DNA of 64,000 nucleotides from Bacillus mobilis. Lineage in GTDB: Bacteria; Bacillota; Bacilli; Bacillales; Bacillaceae_G. The DNA lies in the NCBI RefSeq assembly GCF_001884045.1, contig NZ_MACF01000142.1, positions 1 to 64,000 on the forward strand, read 5' to 3'. The position numbers and the translations under genes are program-made. Positions 26,885-36,254 of this stretch are shown here, one piece after another. Numbering within the stretch: the stretch's first letter is position 1; each line of letters starts with the position of its first letter. A model generated the notes under the pieces. The model searched no databases. It saw nothing but the letters and a program-made list of their open reading frames with translations, and was not told the origin of the DNA.

Positions 26885-27997
26885 ATGGTAAAAGTAAATT
26901 CTCATATTAGTAGTTACGATCCAAATGATGCTATTTTTCTATTAAAAGATATTAGTGATTTAATGAAAGAAAGTTCCACAGAAACTAGAGAACAAGCAAT
27001 TCAAGCCGGCACACATTATTCTGAAATGTTACCAGTAGAATATAAACCATCTAAAGCATATATGGACTTATTCTTTTCCTCCCTGCAACAATACAAGCAC
27101 AAACTAGCAACTGCAGTTGGAGTTGTCGCTGAACAAATTATACAGACTAAAGGAACGAATCTTGTCCTCGTCTCATTAGCTCGTGCTGGTACACCTATCG
27201 GGATTCTTATAAAACGCTATATACGCTATCAATATAACCTTGATGTACCTCACTATTGTATTTCCATTATTCGTGGACGCGGTATCGATGAAAATGCACT
27301 TCGCTATATTTTAGAACATCACCCTAAAGAAACAATTCAATTCATTGATGGTTGGACTGGAAAAGGTGCAATAAAAAAGGAATTGGAACATGCAGTACAT
27401 ACATTTAACGAGAGAAATAATACACACCTTTCTCATTGTATGGCTGTACTTGCTGATCCAGGTTACTGTACTTCAATTTACGGTACACGCGAAGATTTTC
27501 TTATCCCTAGTGCTTGCTTAAATGCAACCGTCTCTGGACTAATTAGCCGCACTGTACTAAATGACACCTATATTGGCCCAAGTGATTTTCATGGTGTTAA
27601 ATATTATAAAGAGCTAGAACAAGAAGATTTATCAAATTACTTCATCGATGAAGTAACAAATCTATTCCCTTCTGTTCATTCTCATATAGATAATCAATTA
27701 CATTATATTGCTTCAACATACACCGATCCATCTTGGCAAGGATTAAAAGATATACAGTCTATCCAAGCTCACTTTGAAATTGACGATATTAACTTAATTA
27801 AACCAGGAGTCGGTGAAGCAACTCGCGTATTACTCCGGAGAATACCGTGGAAAATTTTAATACGCAAGCAAAACAATCCCGATTTAAAACATATTTTACT
27901 TCTTGCTAAAGAAAAGAATGTCCCTATTGAAATATATGAGAATATGGCTTATTCATGTTGCGGGCTCATTAAACCTCTTAGGAGGGAAACAATATGA
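26885..27997 (+). CDS. PRTase-like (StiP family) protein with C-terminal PELOTA-type domain
   Basis: 370 residues from the ATG at 26885 (RBS AGGAAGG). The family is often annotated 'cysteine protease StiP', but the sequence fits a phosphoribosyltransferase-like fold: LVLVSLARAGTPIGILIKRY (about residues 97-116), CISIIRGRGIDE and QFIDGWTGKGAIKKEL. The C-terminal ~80 residues (KILIRKQNNPDLKHILLLA, then VPIEIYENMAYSCCG) resemble the RNA-binding PELOTA domain found in this family. The protease label looks wrong. It overlaps the next gene by 4 nt. Confidence 0.8.
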   Translation: MVKVNSHISSYDPNDAIFLLKDISDLMKESSTETREQAIQAGTHYSEMLPVEYKPSKAYMDLFFSSLQQYKHKLATAVGVVAEQIIQTKGTNLVLVSLARAGTPIGILIKRYIRYQYNLDVPHYCISIIRGRGIDENALRYILEHHPKETIQFIDGWTGKGAIKKELEHAVHTFNERNNTHLSHCMAVLADPGYCTSIYGTREDFLIPSACLNATVSGLISRTVLNDTYIGPSDFHGVKYYKELEQEDLSNYFIDEVTNLFPSVHSHIDNQLHYIASTYTDPSWQGLKDIQSIQAHFEIDDINLIKPGVGEATRVLLRRIPWKILIRKQNNPDLKHILLLAKEKNVPIEIYENMAYSCCGLIKPLRRETI

Positions 27998-28809
27998 TTT
28001 TTGCCAGTGATCTCGATCAGACGCTTATTTATTCCCGAAAATCATTTCGTGCGCCTATAGAAGATGAGTCAATTCAACTCATTGAAACCTTAGACGGAAA
28101 AGAAATTTCTTTCATATCACATAAAACCATTTCACTACTAAAAAAATTGCAACTGCACTCATATTTTATCCCAGTTACAACAAGAACGATGGAACAGTTT
28201 CAGCGTATTACTTTATTCCAAAATGAAATCATTCCCGAATATGCCATTACAAGTAACGGCGGTAATATCCTTCATGACGGCAAGCAAGATGTTACTTGGA
28301 ACAAAGAAATAAAAAAAAGACTTTCAGTAGAATGTTTAGAGAGAAATGATATACTAAAGGAATTTGAACAAATCGCTCATAAAGATTGGGTTATATCACA
28401 AAAAACAGCTGATAATTTATTCCACTATTGCATCATTAAACGAGAGAACATTCCTTATGACGAATTAACATCCTTTATTTCTTGGTTAGACAAACAAGGC
28501 TGGGCTCATTCACTTCAAGGTAGAAAATTATATTTTGTACCGAAGCCTATTAACAAATGGGATGCTGTGCAATATATAAAAGAAGTGCTACAAATAGACA
28601 CTATTATTACAGCTGGGGATTCTTTACTCGATTTATGCATGCTTGAAAAAGCTAACTATGCCTTCGCACCACTTCACGGTGAATTAGGGGCAACATATAA
28701 TCACTTACAACCCCATGTTGTAAAGACAGATGCAATCGGCATATATGCCGCAGAAGAAATCGTAAATAAATCACTTCAAATTATTCACAGTTCATTACCT
28801 ACCTCATAA
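27994..28809 (+). CDS. HAD-superfamily phosphatase (Cof-like), last gene of the operon
   Basis: 271 residues. HAD motif I FASDLDQTLIYS (Asp nucleophile at residue 6 and acid/base Asp at 8), motif II VTTRTMEQF, and motif IV TAGDSLLDLCMLEKA. It starts with ATG overlapping the upstream stop (ATGA), so it is translationally coupled. In Ter-linked clusters the HAD enzyme is thought to remove the phosphate from the PRTase product. Confidence 0.85.
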   Translation: MIFASDLDQTLIYSRKSFRAPIEDESIQLIETLDGKEISFISHKTISLLKKLQLHSYFIPVTTRTMEQFQRITLFQNEIIPEYAITSNGGNILHDGKQDVTWNKEIKKRLSVECLERNDILKEFEQIAHKDWVISQKTADNLFHYCIIKRENIPYDELTSFISWLDKQGWAHSLQGRKLYFVPKPINKWDAVQYIKEVLQIDTIITAGDSLLDLCMLEKANYAFAPLHGELGATYNHLQPHVVKTDAIGIYAAEEIVNKSLQIIHSSLPTS

Positions 28810-28962
28810 TCGAAATATGCACAATTGCATACGCATACCTATGAAACAAATGGTACAATTTTATTTGAATCGCTGTTGCTACACTTCTTGATCAAAGAAA
28901 AGGCGTTAAAACGGATATTAGCGCCTTATCAAACTCAAGCAATTGGCACATTTGTCATCATG

Positions 28963-28992
28963 AAAGACACTCGAAAGAGTGTCTTTTTTTTT
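28963..28992 (+). terminator. Intrinsic terminator downstream of the Ter-type operon
   Basis: AAAGACACTC / GAGTGTCTTT, loop GAAA, T9 tract. An additional AAGGCG/CGCCTT stem occurs at 28899-28926. No convincing gene in 28810-29096. Confidence 0.85.
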
Positions 28993-29096
28993 ATATCTCA
29001 CGAGGACTTACTCATTTCAACATATAAACACATAAAATAATGTAACTCTTTACATGCATGAATCCTTTCCTCAAAGTTTTGAAGCAGATTCAAAAT

Positions 29097-29127
29097 AAAA
29101 AAGCACTCTTGGCTAGAGTGCTTTTTA
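29097..29127 (+). terminator. Second intrinsic terminator
   Basis: AAAAAAGCACTCT / AGAGTGCTTTTT, loop TGGCT. It sits about 100 nt after the previous one and just upstream of the 28-codon ORF. Confidence 0.75.
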
Positions 29128-29152
29128 CTTTCACATAAGGAGGTTCCATAGT

Positions 29153-29239
29153 ATGGATAGTACTCTCGTATTTAACTTCGGCATTGGTATTGTTATCATT
29201 TTATTTGTTTTCTTTGTTCTTTGTATGAGCGGGGTATAA
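29153..29239 (+). CDS. 28-residue single-span membrane peptide
   Basis: ATG at 29153 with a strong AAGGAGGTT RBS 8 nt upstream; stop at 29237-29239. After the short N-terminus DSTLVFN comes a hydrophobic stretch GIGIVIILFVFFVLCM, long enough to cross the membrane, then SGV. It is shorter than most gene-calling cut-offs. The good RBS and its place between a terminator and the end of a convergent gene support it. No family recognised. Confidence 0.55.
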   Translation: MDSTLVFNFGIGIVIILFVFFVLCMSGV

Positions 29240-29246
29240 CAATCTT

Positions 29247-31820
29247 TTATGCTGATAACTCTTTTAAAGTATCACTTAATTTAAACTTTCTTAATTGTAA
29301 GGAAGCAATCAATGCTGCCCCTGCCCCAAGTATCACGCTAGCTAGAGCCAATATGATAACTTGATTATACGGAATAATAATAACTGTTAACTCGAGACTC
29401 GATAACACAATATAACTAAACAAAATCCCACCAAAAATCCCTATACAACCCGCTATCGCTCCAAGTAAAGTTCCCTCTAATAAAACGATCCGTCTCATCT
29501 GCTTCGGAATAGCTCCTACCGCACGAATCATACTAATTTCAGCACGTCTTTCATGCAAGCTTGCGACAATCGCATTCATTAATCCTATACCAGAAATAAT
29601 GAAAACAATTACAACTAACAAGCGAATTAACATCATCATTTGCGATAATAACTGCTCTTGTTCTTTCAATAAATCATAACTGTTTATAACTTCTACATTC
29701 TCTTTATTATTTGTAACTTGTTTTACTTGCTTCTTAATCGCTTCAAACGATTGATTAGAATTTGTCATAATTTGAATTGCTTCATATCCTTGTACGTGAA
29801 ACTTATCGCGAGCCCATTGTTCATTTACGAAAATATCCAAACTCCTTAACCTTAATCCTTGCTCAATAATCGAAACGACTTTAATTGTTTGTTTTTCTTT
29901 CCCTTTTCCTTGTACGTCAACCGTATCATGCAACTGAAGCCCTAAATTTTTAGCCACTTCCTTCGTAACGACTCCCTCACCATCTTGTAATGGCTTATTT
30001 AAAGCTTGTCCTGCAATCACTTTCGCCTTTGTTACTTTCTGGTACGCTACAATATCGTTTCCTACAACTTCCATTGAATCATAGGTCAAATTGTTTTTTT
30101 TCATAAATTCATACCATTCTTGATTCGCTTTTTTAAAGTCATAATTCACAAGCTTTGCGGTAAAGTCAGTAGCATTCCCAACACTCGATTCCACACCATC
30201 AATTTTTCTAACCTTCTCCATCCAACTAAACGGTAATGTTTCTATTCCTTGCGACTCTACTGGAATTCTTACTACTAAGTCCGCTGGTAAATGTTTTTGT
30301 AACCCTTTTTTCATACCTTCATACATAGAATTTACATACATCGTTCCAACAAGTGCTAACATAAAACCAAATGCTAATATAGCAACCGACACGGCTGCCT
30401 TGTTTCGATAACGAATTACATTCCGGCTACTAATCGTCGTTTCAATTCGTAATATCATTTGAAACGGTTTTGCAATCACTGGTGCTATTACGCGAATAAA
30501 TAACGGAATCGCCAATAACAAACCGACCGCAAATAAAAGCGCTCCTATCGCACTTGGATTAAAACCGATATACTGCTCTAATACGCTACCCGTGAGTCCA
30601 ATAGCGGTACCAAGGATTAAAATGCTAAGACTAAAAGCACTCCATCTTTTTTCTTTTTTTTCATTACTAGGAAGACCAGGACGAAGTGCTTGAACTGGTG
30701 GAATCTTTCTAACCATGAAAGCTGGTATAATGGCCCCTATGATAGACATAACAATCCCTAGTAAAAAAGTAATGAGTAAAATCTCACCTGAGATCGAGAA
30801 TGATGCTTTCCCTGCGCCCTCAATATTCACCCATTTATTAATGAATGATGCAGCAATTGTTTGCGTACCTGCTCCAAGAATAACTCCTGCTAGCGATCCG
30901 ATTGCTCCAATGCATAAAGCCTCTAATAAAACGACTACTATAATTTGATTTGGGTTACTACCGAGCGCACGTAATAATGCCCACTGCTTAAATCGACTTC
31001 TAACAGATAAGAAGAAACTTCCCATTATTAAAAGAGCTACAACAAATAAAGCAATACCACCTAAACTAAAAATTAACGGCTTCATTACATTTAGTCGTTC
31101 AAACGCCTTATCAACATAAGTACGTTGATCCACCTTTATATTTTCTATCTTCTTATTTACATCAAGAGCAATTGCTCTTTTCACATTTACATCGGCTGTT
31201 TTCACTTGAACGAGGTTGAATTGATTTGGTAGATTTAATTCTTTTTGAAGCCAATGGATTGGAAAATAAGCCCCGTGCCCCATTGCTGCCATTAGCGGTG
31301 GATTTAAAATGCCGACGACTTTCACAGTCTTTTCTCCATGTTGCGGGAATGGCAACTGAATCGTATCTCCTACCCGTATATTTTCACGATCTGTATATCC
31401 TTTTGTCAGTGCTACTTCAGCCCCTTCTTTCGGATATCGACCTTCTAATATTTTATAAGAATTCATTTCTGGAGAATCTTGCTCCACCCCCCAATAGGAC
31501 GGTTTTCCCGATAACTCTTTATAATTTGGAAAAGGATATGGTATAAGTACTTTTGATATTTTTTCAGCATTTTCTAAGCCATCTATTCCTTTTAAACTTT
31601 CATTATTTAAATACATATCATTTTTTATATAACCAAATTGTAAATTATAATCTCCATACCGGCTTACTACTTGTTCCTTCACGCTTTTCTCTACTGATTG
31701 ATTACCTAGTAATAACATCGTCGCTAACATAACACCTAAAGCTGCACCGAGGGCAATCAACATATTACGTAACCAATTTTGTTTCATCGATTTTACTGCA
31801 TACTTAATTACCCATCGCAT
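29247..31820 (-). CDS. ABC transporter permease, FtsX/MacB type with two FtsX domains
   Basis: 857 residues (ATG at 31820; a GTG one codon earlier is possible). One N-terminal membrane span is followed by a ~190-residue extracytoplasmic domain. Then come an FtsX core (FVVALLIMGSFFLSVRSRFKQWALLRALG), a second span cluster with another extracytoplasmic domain, and a final FtsX core with ASLHERRAEISMIRAVGA near residue 760. Together with the ATPase it forms a lipoprotein- or peptide-type exporter. Substrate unknown. It overlaps the ATPase gene by 17 nt. Confidence 0.88.
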   Translation of the reverse strand: MRWVIKYAVKSMKQNWLRNMLIALGAALGVMLATMLLLGNQSVEKSVKEQVVSRYGDYNLQFGYIKNDMYLNNESLKGIDGLENAEKISKVLIPYPFPNYKELSGKPSYWGVEQDSPEMNSYKILEGRYPKEGAEVALTKGYTDRENIRVGDTIQLPFPQHGEKTVKVVGILNPPLMAAMGHGAYFPIHWLQKELNLPNQFNLVQVKTADVNVKRAIALDVNKKIENIKVDQRTYVDKAFERLNVMKPLIFSLGGIALFVVALLIMGSFFLSVRSRFKQWALLRALGSNPNQIIVVVLLEALCIGAIGSLAGVILGAGTQTIAASFINKWVNIEGAGKASFSISGEILLITFLLGIVMSIIGAIIPAFMVRKIPPVQALRPGLPSNEKKEKRWSAFSLSILILGTAIGLTGSVLEQYIGFNPSAIGALLFAVGLLLAIPLFIRVIAPVIAKPFQMILRIETTISSRNVIRYRNKAAVSVAILAFGFMLALVGTMYVNSMYEGMKKGLQKHLPADLVVRIPVESQGIETLPFSWMEKVRKIDGVESSVGNATDFTAKLVNYDFKKANQEWYEFMKKNNLTYDSMEVVGNDIVAYQKVTKAKVIAGQALNKPLQDGEGVVTKEVAKNLGLQLHDTVDVQGKGKEKQTIKVVSIIEQGLRLRSLDIFVNEQWARDKFHVQGYEAIQIMTNSNQSFEAIKKQVKQVTNNKENVEVINSYDLLKEQEQLLSQMMMLIRLLVVIVFIISGIGLMNAIVASLHERRAEISMIRAVGAIPKQMRRIVLLEGTLLGAIAGCIGIFGGILFSYIVLSSLELTVIIIPYNQVIILALASVILGAGAALIASLQLRKFKLSDTLKELSA

Positions 31821-32592
31821 CACCTTTACCCCCTACTTTAAAGTGACGATTCATAATCTCTTGAATGTGAGTAACTTGTTGCGGGATATTTCGAAACTTC
31901 CATCCTTTACTTTCAGCATGTTCATGAATCACTTCACCATCTAATAAGAAAACAACTTTATCCGCATGGGCCGCTACGAACGGGTCGTGCGTTACAATGA
32001 CAGCTGTTTGCCCTAATTCATCACACGCATTGCGAAGTGCCGCAATTATGTTTTTGCTATTTTCCGAATCTAGTGCCCCTGTTGGTTCATCTGCTAATAT
32101 AATAGCCGGCTCATTTGCAAAAGCTCTTGCAATCGCAACCCTTTGCTGTTGCCCACCTGATAACTGTGCTGGTAAATGTTTTTCTTTTCCCTTCAATCCG
32201 ACAAGTTCTAATAATCGCTTTGCTGTCACCGTTGCCTTCTTTTGCGACACATTATCTAACAGTAAAGGTAATCCTACATTCTCCTCCGCACTAAACACTG
32301 GAATCAAATTAAACTGCTGAAAAATAAAACCGATTTTATGCCTTCTAAATAAAGCGAGCTCTTTTTCTTTTAATGTTGAAATCTCTGTACCATCAACTCG
32401 AATACTACCTACCGATGGAATATCTAATCCACCTAATAACTGCAATAAAGTCGTTTTCCCTGAACCACTTGCCCCCATAATACAAACAAAATCTCCTTTT
32501 TGAATTTGAAGATTAATGCCTTTTAATATCTTTACTTTACTATCCCCAATATCAAACGATTTTTCTAACCTTTCAATTTCAATAATATTCAT
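31804..32592 (-). CDS. ABC transporter ATP-binding protein (LolD/MacB type)
   Basis: 262 residues: Walker A GASGSGKTT (about 39-47), Q-loop FIFQQFNLIPVF, signature LSGGQQQRVAIARA (about 144-157), Walker B IILADEPTGALD and H-loop VTHD. The C-terminal ~35 residues extend past the usual end of the family (HAESKGWKFRNIPQQVTHIQ). RBS AAGGGGATATTGGG. It starts the transporter operon. Confidence 0.9.
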   Translation of the reverse strand: MNIIEIERLEKSFDIGDSKVKILKGINLQIQKGDFVCIMGASGSGKTTLLQLLGGLDIPSVGSIRVDGTEISTLKEKELALFRRHKIGFIFQQFNLIPVFSAEENVGLPLLLDNVSQKKATVTAKRLLELVGLKGKEKHLPAQLSGGQQQRVAIARAFANEPAIILADEPTGALDSENSKNIIAALRNACDELGQTAVIVTHDPFVAAHADKVVFLLDGEVIHEHAESKGWKFRNIPQQVTHIQEIMNRHFKVGGKGDAMGN

Positions 32593-32821
32593 CCCAATAT
32601 CCCCTTCTCTCTCTATTTACCAATCTATATATTCTATTCAGAATGCAAAATCCCTACTTTTTTGTATTTTTTTGTCACATACTAACATGTATCCCATATT
32701 AGCTAATTACATTTTCACTTTATTTCTCACGTCAGAAAAGTTGACTCTCACAACAGAAGTAACCATAATAGTTACATAAATAAAAAAACTATTCACACAT
32801 CCACAAATAGGAGGAAGAATA

Positions 32822-33403
32822 ATGAAACATGTAATCGTTTATGCACACCCAAATACAGAAAGCTTCAACCATGCGATTTTAGAAACGGTAAAAAGTGAAT
32901 TAGAAGAAAAAGGTCATGAAGTTCGCGTTCGTGATCTATACGAATTAAACTTCAATCCAGTATTAGGCGCTTCGGATTTCATCTCATTTTCTCAAGGAAA
33001 TACACCAGAAGATATTAAAGAAGAGCAAGCGCACCTCTCTTGGGCTGATAGCATTACATTCATTTATCCAGTTTGGTGGGCGGGACTTCCTGCTATTTTA
33101 AAAGGATACGTTGATCGTGTATTTAGTCACGGCTTCGCTTATGCTTACGGTGAAAATGGTATCGAGAAGTTGTTAAGCGGTAAAAAAGGCTTATTATTAT
33201 CTACAATGGGAAATACGAAAGAAGCATACACAGCAGGCGGTATGTTTGAAGCAATGAAGAAAACAGCAGATGTTGGTATTTTTGAATTTACAGGCATTGA
33301 AACAATTGAGCATACATTCTATACGAGTGTCCCTTCTGTGGATGATAATGTGCGTAAACAATATCTTGAAGAAGTGAAAGATGTTGTGAATCGTGCATTT
33401 TAA
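32822..33403 (+). CDS. Flavodoxin-fold NAD(P)H:quinone oxidoreductase
   Basis: 193 residues. Motifs of the KefF/NQO-like family: VIVYAHPNTESFNHAI at the N-terminus (FMN phosphate loop), FIYPVWWAGLPAILKGYVDRVFSHGFAY (about residues 80-107) and GKKGLLLSTMGN. Reduces quinones or electrophiles with two electrons, limiting oxidative stress. RBS GGAGGAAG. Confidence 0.9.
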   Translation: MKHVIVYAHPNTESFNHAILETVKSELEEKGHEVRVRDLYELNFNPVLGASDFISFSQGNTPEDIKEEQAHLSWADSITFIYPVWWAGLPAILKGYVDRVFSHGFAYAYGENGIEKLLSGKKGLLLSTMGNTKEAYTAGGMFEAMKKTADVGIFEFTGIETIEHTFYTSVPSVDDNVRKQYLEEVKDVVNRAF

Positions 33404-33404
33404 T

Positions 33405-33438
33405 AAAAAAACTCCGGTTGTTAAAACCGGAGTTTTTT
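33405..33438. terminator. Bidirectional terminator
   Basis: Arms ACTCCGGTT / AACCGGAGT with A and T tracts on either side, between convergent genes. Confidence 0.85.
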
Positions 33439-33967
33439 ATTTCGTCATTAATTTCGGAATATATCTTTGAAGAATGCTTTCTAACTCATTCATATCTTCC
33501 TGTCTAATAAGTAAATTCACATTGTCATTCATTTTTTCTCGCCCACGATATAAAAATATATTTTCTTTTGGATTTTCCCATGTCGATGTTTTATAGCCTT
33601 TTAATTCTTCATATGAATAAAAGTTTAATCCGTCTACTACACCTTTTTCATATATTTTTACACTTTTAATAAGATTGATAGCTATTAAAGTCATAAAACA
33701 ACTTGCTACAACATAACTACCCGACTGAATAAGAAACTGTTCAGCTGTATCCATATCGCCACTTACGTACTGAGCATATATATACATACATTGTCCAATG
33801 AAATATGCTGGCCCAAGTAAAGCAATCCACCGTCTCTTCACTCGTGGATATGTTGCAATAAGTTTTCCCGCACTTTTTTTCATTTCATTTATTTTATATA
33901 TCTTCCATAGAACAAAAAACAAAACACATAATGTAAAAACAAACATAATACATGACATCCAGTACAC
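33437..33967 (-). CDS. Small membrane protein of unknown function
   Basis: 176 residues if it starts at the GTG at 33967, which has GAGGAGG 8 nt upstream; the frame is open further upstream but includes that RBS. Three hydrophobic segments (about residues 3-20, 46-63, 78-98) are followed by a soluble C-terminal domain ENIFLYRGREKMNDNVNLLI. The C-terminal part resembles DUF5673-like PH-type domains. Not firmly recognised. Confidence 0.6.
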   Translation of the reverse strand: MYWMSCIMFVFTLCVLFFVLWKIYKINEMKKSAGKLIATYPRVKRRWIALLGPAYFIGQCMYIYAQYVSGDMDTAEQFLIQSGSYVVASCFMTLIAINLIKSVKIYEKGVVDGLNFYSYEELKGYKTSTWENPKENIFLYRGREKMNDNVNLLIRQEDMNELESILQRYIPKLMTK

Positions 33968-34043
33968 TCTTATTCCCTCCTCTTGCATCATTACATATAA
34001 ATTTTACATTTTATATAACAACAACGAATATGCAATTATGCAT

Positions 34044-34074
34044 AAAAAAACAGGTAACCTATTCCGGTTACCTG
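34044..34074 (-). terminator. yutF terminator
   Basis: CAGGTAACC / GGTTACCTG with a U7 tract on the minus strand. Confidence 0.8.
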
Positions 34075-34081
34075 CATTTCA

Positions 34082-34846
34082 TTACATCTTCTCAATCCAC
34101 TCCGTCAAGTTATGCACAACTTGCGTTGGTTGTACTTCATATTCTGTTAACTTCTCCACAGTTGTGACTCCAGTGTGGACAAGAAGCGTATGCATACCAG
34201 CATTTACTCCCGCCAAAATGTCTGTATCGTAGTTATCCCCAACCATTAATGCTTCATCTTTTCCTATACCAAGCACTTTTAACGCTTGTTCCATAATGAT
34301 TGATTCTGGTTTTCCGATAAAGATTGGATCCACACCTGTTGATACTGCTACAACTGATGTTAATGAACCGTTACCTGGTAATAATCCGCGCTCAGTCGGA
34401 ATAGCAATGTCTCCATTTGTAGAAATAAATGTTGCGCCGTTACGTACAGCAAGACAAGCTTTTGCTAATTTTTCATATGTGATGTCACGATCTAAACCGA
34501 CAACAACGAAATCAGGATTTTCATCCACAAGTTCAAATCCTTTTTCCACAAGTGCATCATGTAAGCCCTCTTCACCAATCATATAAACAGTTGCGTCTTG
34601 TTTGCGTTCATAAATGAAGTTCGCAGTCGCCATGCTCGTTGTGAATATTTGCTCTGCTTTCGCTGGAATATCGAAACGAACAAGTTTTTCTGCCACCTGT
34701 TCTGGTTTACGCGTTGAGTTATTCGTAACGAATAAATAAGGAATGCCGCGCTCTCCTAATGCTTTTACGAAGTCGCTCGCTTCTTCAATTTGTTCTTCTC
34801 CGCGATACATCGTACCGTCTAAGTCAATTAAGTAACCTTTATACAT
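34082..34846 (-). CDS. yutF: NagD-type HAD hydrolase (YutF, TIGR01457)
   Basis: 254 residues. HAD motif I GYLIDLDGTMYRGEE (residues 4-18), motif II FVTNNSTRKPEQ, and the cap-type II region with FISTNGDIAIPTERGLLPGNG. The last motif is MVGDNYDTDILAGVNAGM. A low-specificity nucleotide or sugar-phosphate phosphatase. RBS GGAGAGAC. Confidence 0.92.
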   Translation of the reverse strand: MYKGYLIDLDGTMYRGEEQIEEASDFVKALGERGIPYLFVTNNSTRKPEQVAEKLVRFDIPAKAEQIFTTSMATANFIYERKQDATVYMIGEEGLHDALVEKGFELVDENPDFVVVGLDRDITYEKLAKACLAVRNGATFISTNGDIAIPTERGLLPGNGSLTSVVAVSTGVDPIFIGKPESIIMEQALKVLGIGKDEALMVGDNYDTDILAGVNAGMHTLLVHTGVTTVEKLTEYEVQPTQVVHNLTEWIEKM

Positions 34847-34919
34847 CGATTATGTCTCTCCTTCTATGCTAACGTTCTCACCTATCATACCACTCTTATA
34901 TTACCCGCTTTTTCCAAAG

Positions 34920-34944
34920 AAAAAAACGCTTTACCTTAAAGCGC
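34920..34944 (-). terminator. Terminator of the SufR-like gene
   Basis: CGCTTTA / TAAAGCG around CCT, with a U6 tract on the minus strand. Confidence 0.7.
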
Positions 34945-34954
34945 CCCATAACGT

Positions 34955-35587
34955 TCATTTTTTCTCTTTTACTTGGTAAGAACAACTACAATCGCCCTCA
35001 CACATGTTTGCTAACGTCTTTACATCTGCACCTGCAAATAAACGATTATACATCTCTTTTTCATCTTCACATACTTGCGGGAATCTCTCTGCAATTTCCT
35101 TTAACGGACAATTTTGTTTTTCAATTATGAAAGAGTTTTCTCCATCTCTCTTTATTTGAACCATATAACCATTTTTCTCTTGCATAGCTGCTATCTCTTG
35201 CACTTTATATGCTAAATTCTTTTGATTACTCACTCGCTTTTGCAACTGTTCTTCCATTCGCTTCGTTCTCTCTTTTAAAACGTGACGAAGTATTTTTTCA
35301 TCACCCATCCGAGCTAAATCCTCTAGCATATCAATCGCAAATTGCTTATACTCCTTCGGGAATGTATCTTCTCCCTTTTCGCTTAATCCATACAAATAAG
35401 TTGGTCTTCCGACATGTTGCCTTACCATCTTGGAATAAATGAAACCATCTTTCTCAAGATTACTTAAATGTCTTCGGATCGCCATTTCTGTAATCTCTAA
35501 AACATCAGCTAGTTCTGCTACTGTATGCTCTCCCTTTACTTTCAACAATTGCACAATTTCATCTTTCGTCGTACGTGCTTCCCCCAT
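34955..35587 (-). CDS. SufR-like Fe-S transcriptional regulator
   Basis: 210 residues. An N-terminal winged helix-turn-helix (VAELADVLEITEMAIRRHLS, about residues 18-37) is followed by a helical linker. Four C-terminal cysteines have SufR-type spacing: NCPLKEIA (about 158), CEDE (about 172), then CEGDCSCSYQV near 197-203. In cyanobacteria SufR senses cluster status and represses suf genes. The suf operon lies 13 kb away in the same window. Confidence 0.82.
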   Translation of the reverse strand: MGEARTTKDEIVQLLKVKGEHTVAELADVLEITEMAIRRHLSNLEKDGFIYSKMVRQHVGRPTYLYGLSEKGEDTFPKEYKQFAIDMLEDLARMGDEKILRHVLKERTKRMEEQLQKRVSNQKNLAYKVQEIAAMQEKNGYMVQIKRDGENSFIIEKQNCPLKEIAERFPQVCEDEKEMYNRLFAGADVKTLANMCEGDCSCSYQVKEKK

Positions 35588-35623
35588 GTTTCAACCTTCT
35601 CCCTTTTCTTTCTCACATACAAT

Positions 35624-35658
35624 ATAAGATCCCCAAAAAGGTACCTTGGGGATCTTAT
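35624..35658. terminator. Bidirectional terminator
   Basis: AAGATCCCCAA / TTGGGGATCTT, loop AAAGGTACC, between yutE and the SufR-like gene. Confidence 0.8.
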
Positions 35659-35666
35659 AAGCATAA

Positions 35667-36107
35667 TTATTCTGGTACAAATGCAGATACAGGTCCTAAT
35701 TCCTTCTCTAAATAACTGCGAATATTTGCTGGGTATTTCTCTACCACGGCAATATGTTTTTGAATCGTCTTATATAATTCATCATGATTCATTTGAATAT
35801 AATCTTGCGTAAGCATTTTCCGAAGAAGAATCACTTCTTTCATTCCTTGTCCTTCTTCTGCACTTATCACTCGCTCGTCCATCAAAATATCGATAATATC
35901 TTCATAACTTCCTGGATCGCGCATAATAAATCCATCAATCATCGCATTCCCTACGTCTAATACACTATCAATAATTAGATGAGTTATGCGTTCTAATGCG
36001 TAAAATTCAAACTCGGTTTCATATATCTTTTTCTCTTGAAATGTACTTGTTGCTCGTTCTAAACATACTAGCATTTGTTCTATTTTCTTTCTGTCTACAA
36101 AATACAT
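35667..36107 (-). CDS. yutE: HepT-like DUF86 protein (YutE)
   Basis: 146 residues from the ATG at 36107 (RBS AGGTGAC); the GTG at 36116 overlaps that RBS. All-helical HepT/DUF86 fold: ALERITHLIIDSVLDVGNAMID (about residues 40-61), then GMKEVILLRKMLTQDYIQM. Active HepT toxins need an R-x4-H pair followed by Tyr; here the position is Gln (RKMLTQDY), so nuclease activity is unlikely. No MntA/nucleotidyltransferase antitoxin partner is adjacent. Confidence 0.85.
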   Translation of the reverse strand: MYFVDRKKIEQMLVCLERATSTFQEKKIYETEFEFYALERITHLIIDSVLDVGNAMIDGFIMRDPGSYEDIIDILMDERVISAEEGQGMKEVILLRKMLTQDYIQMNHDELYKTIQKHIAVVEKYPANIRSYLEKELGPVSAFVPE

Positions 36108-36254
36108 GAATGTCACCTACCTGGAAATTAAAGCATTTACATTTTAATTGTAACGCTTTCTTCTGAAAAAATCGACAATTTTTCGAATTCACCTTTTCTC
36201 CGTTATTTGTTATAGTTATATTTGTATGATTTTTGAAATTGGAGGAATGGAATC

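Noticed and set aside
28825-29040. 71-codon plus-strand frame after the HAD gene
   Set aside because: It reads through an intrinsic terminator stem and T9 tract and has no RBS.
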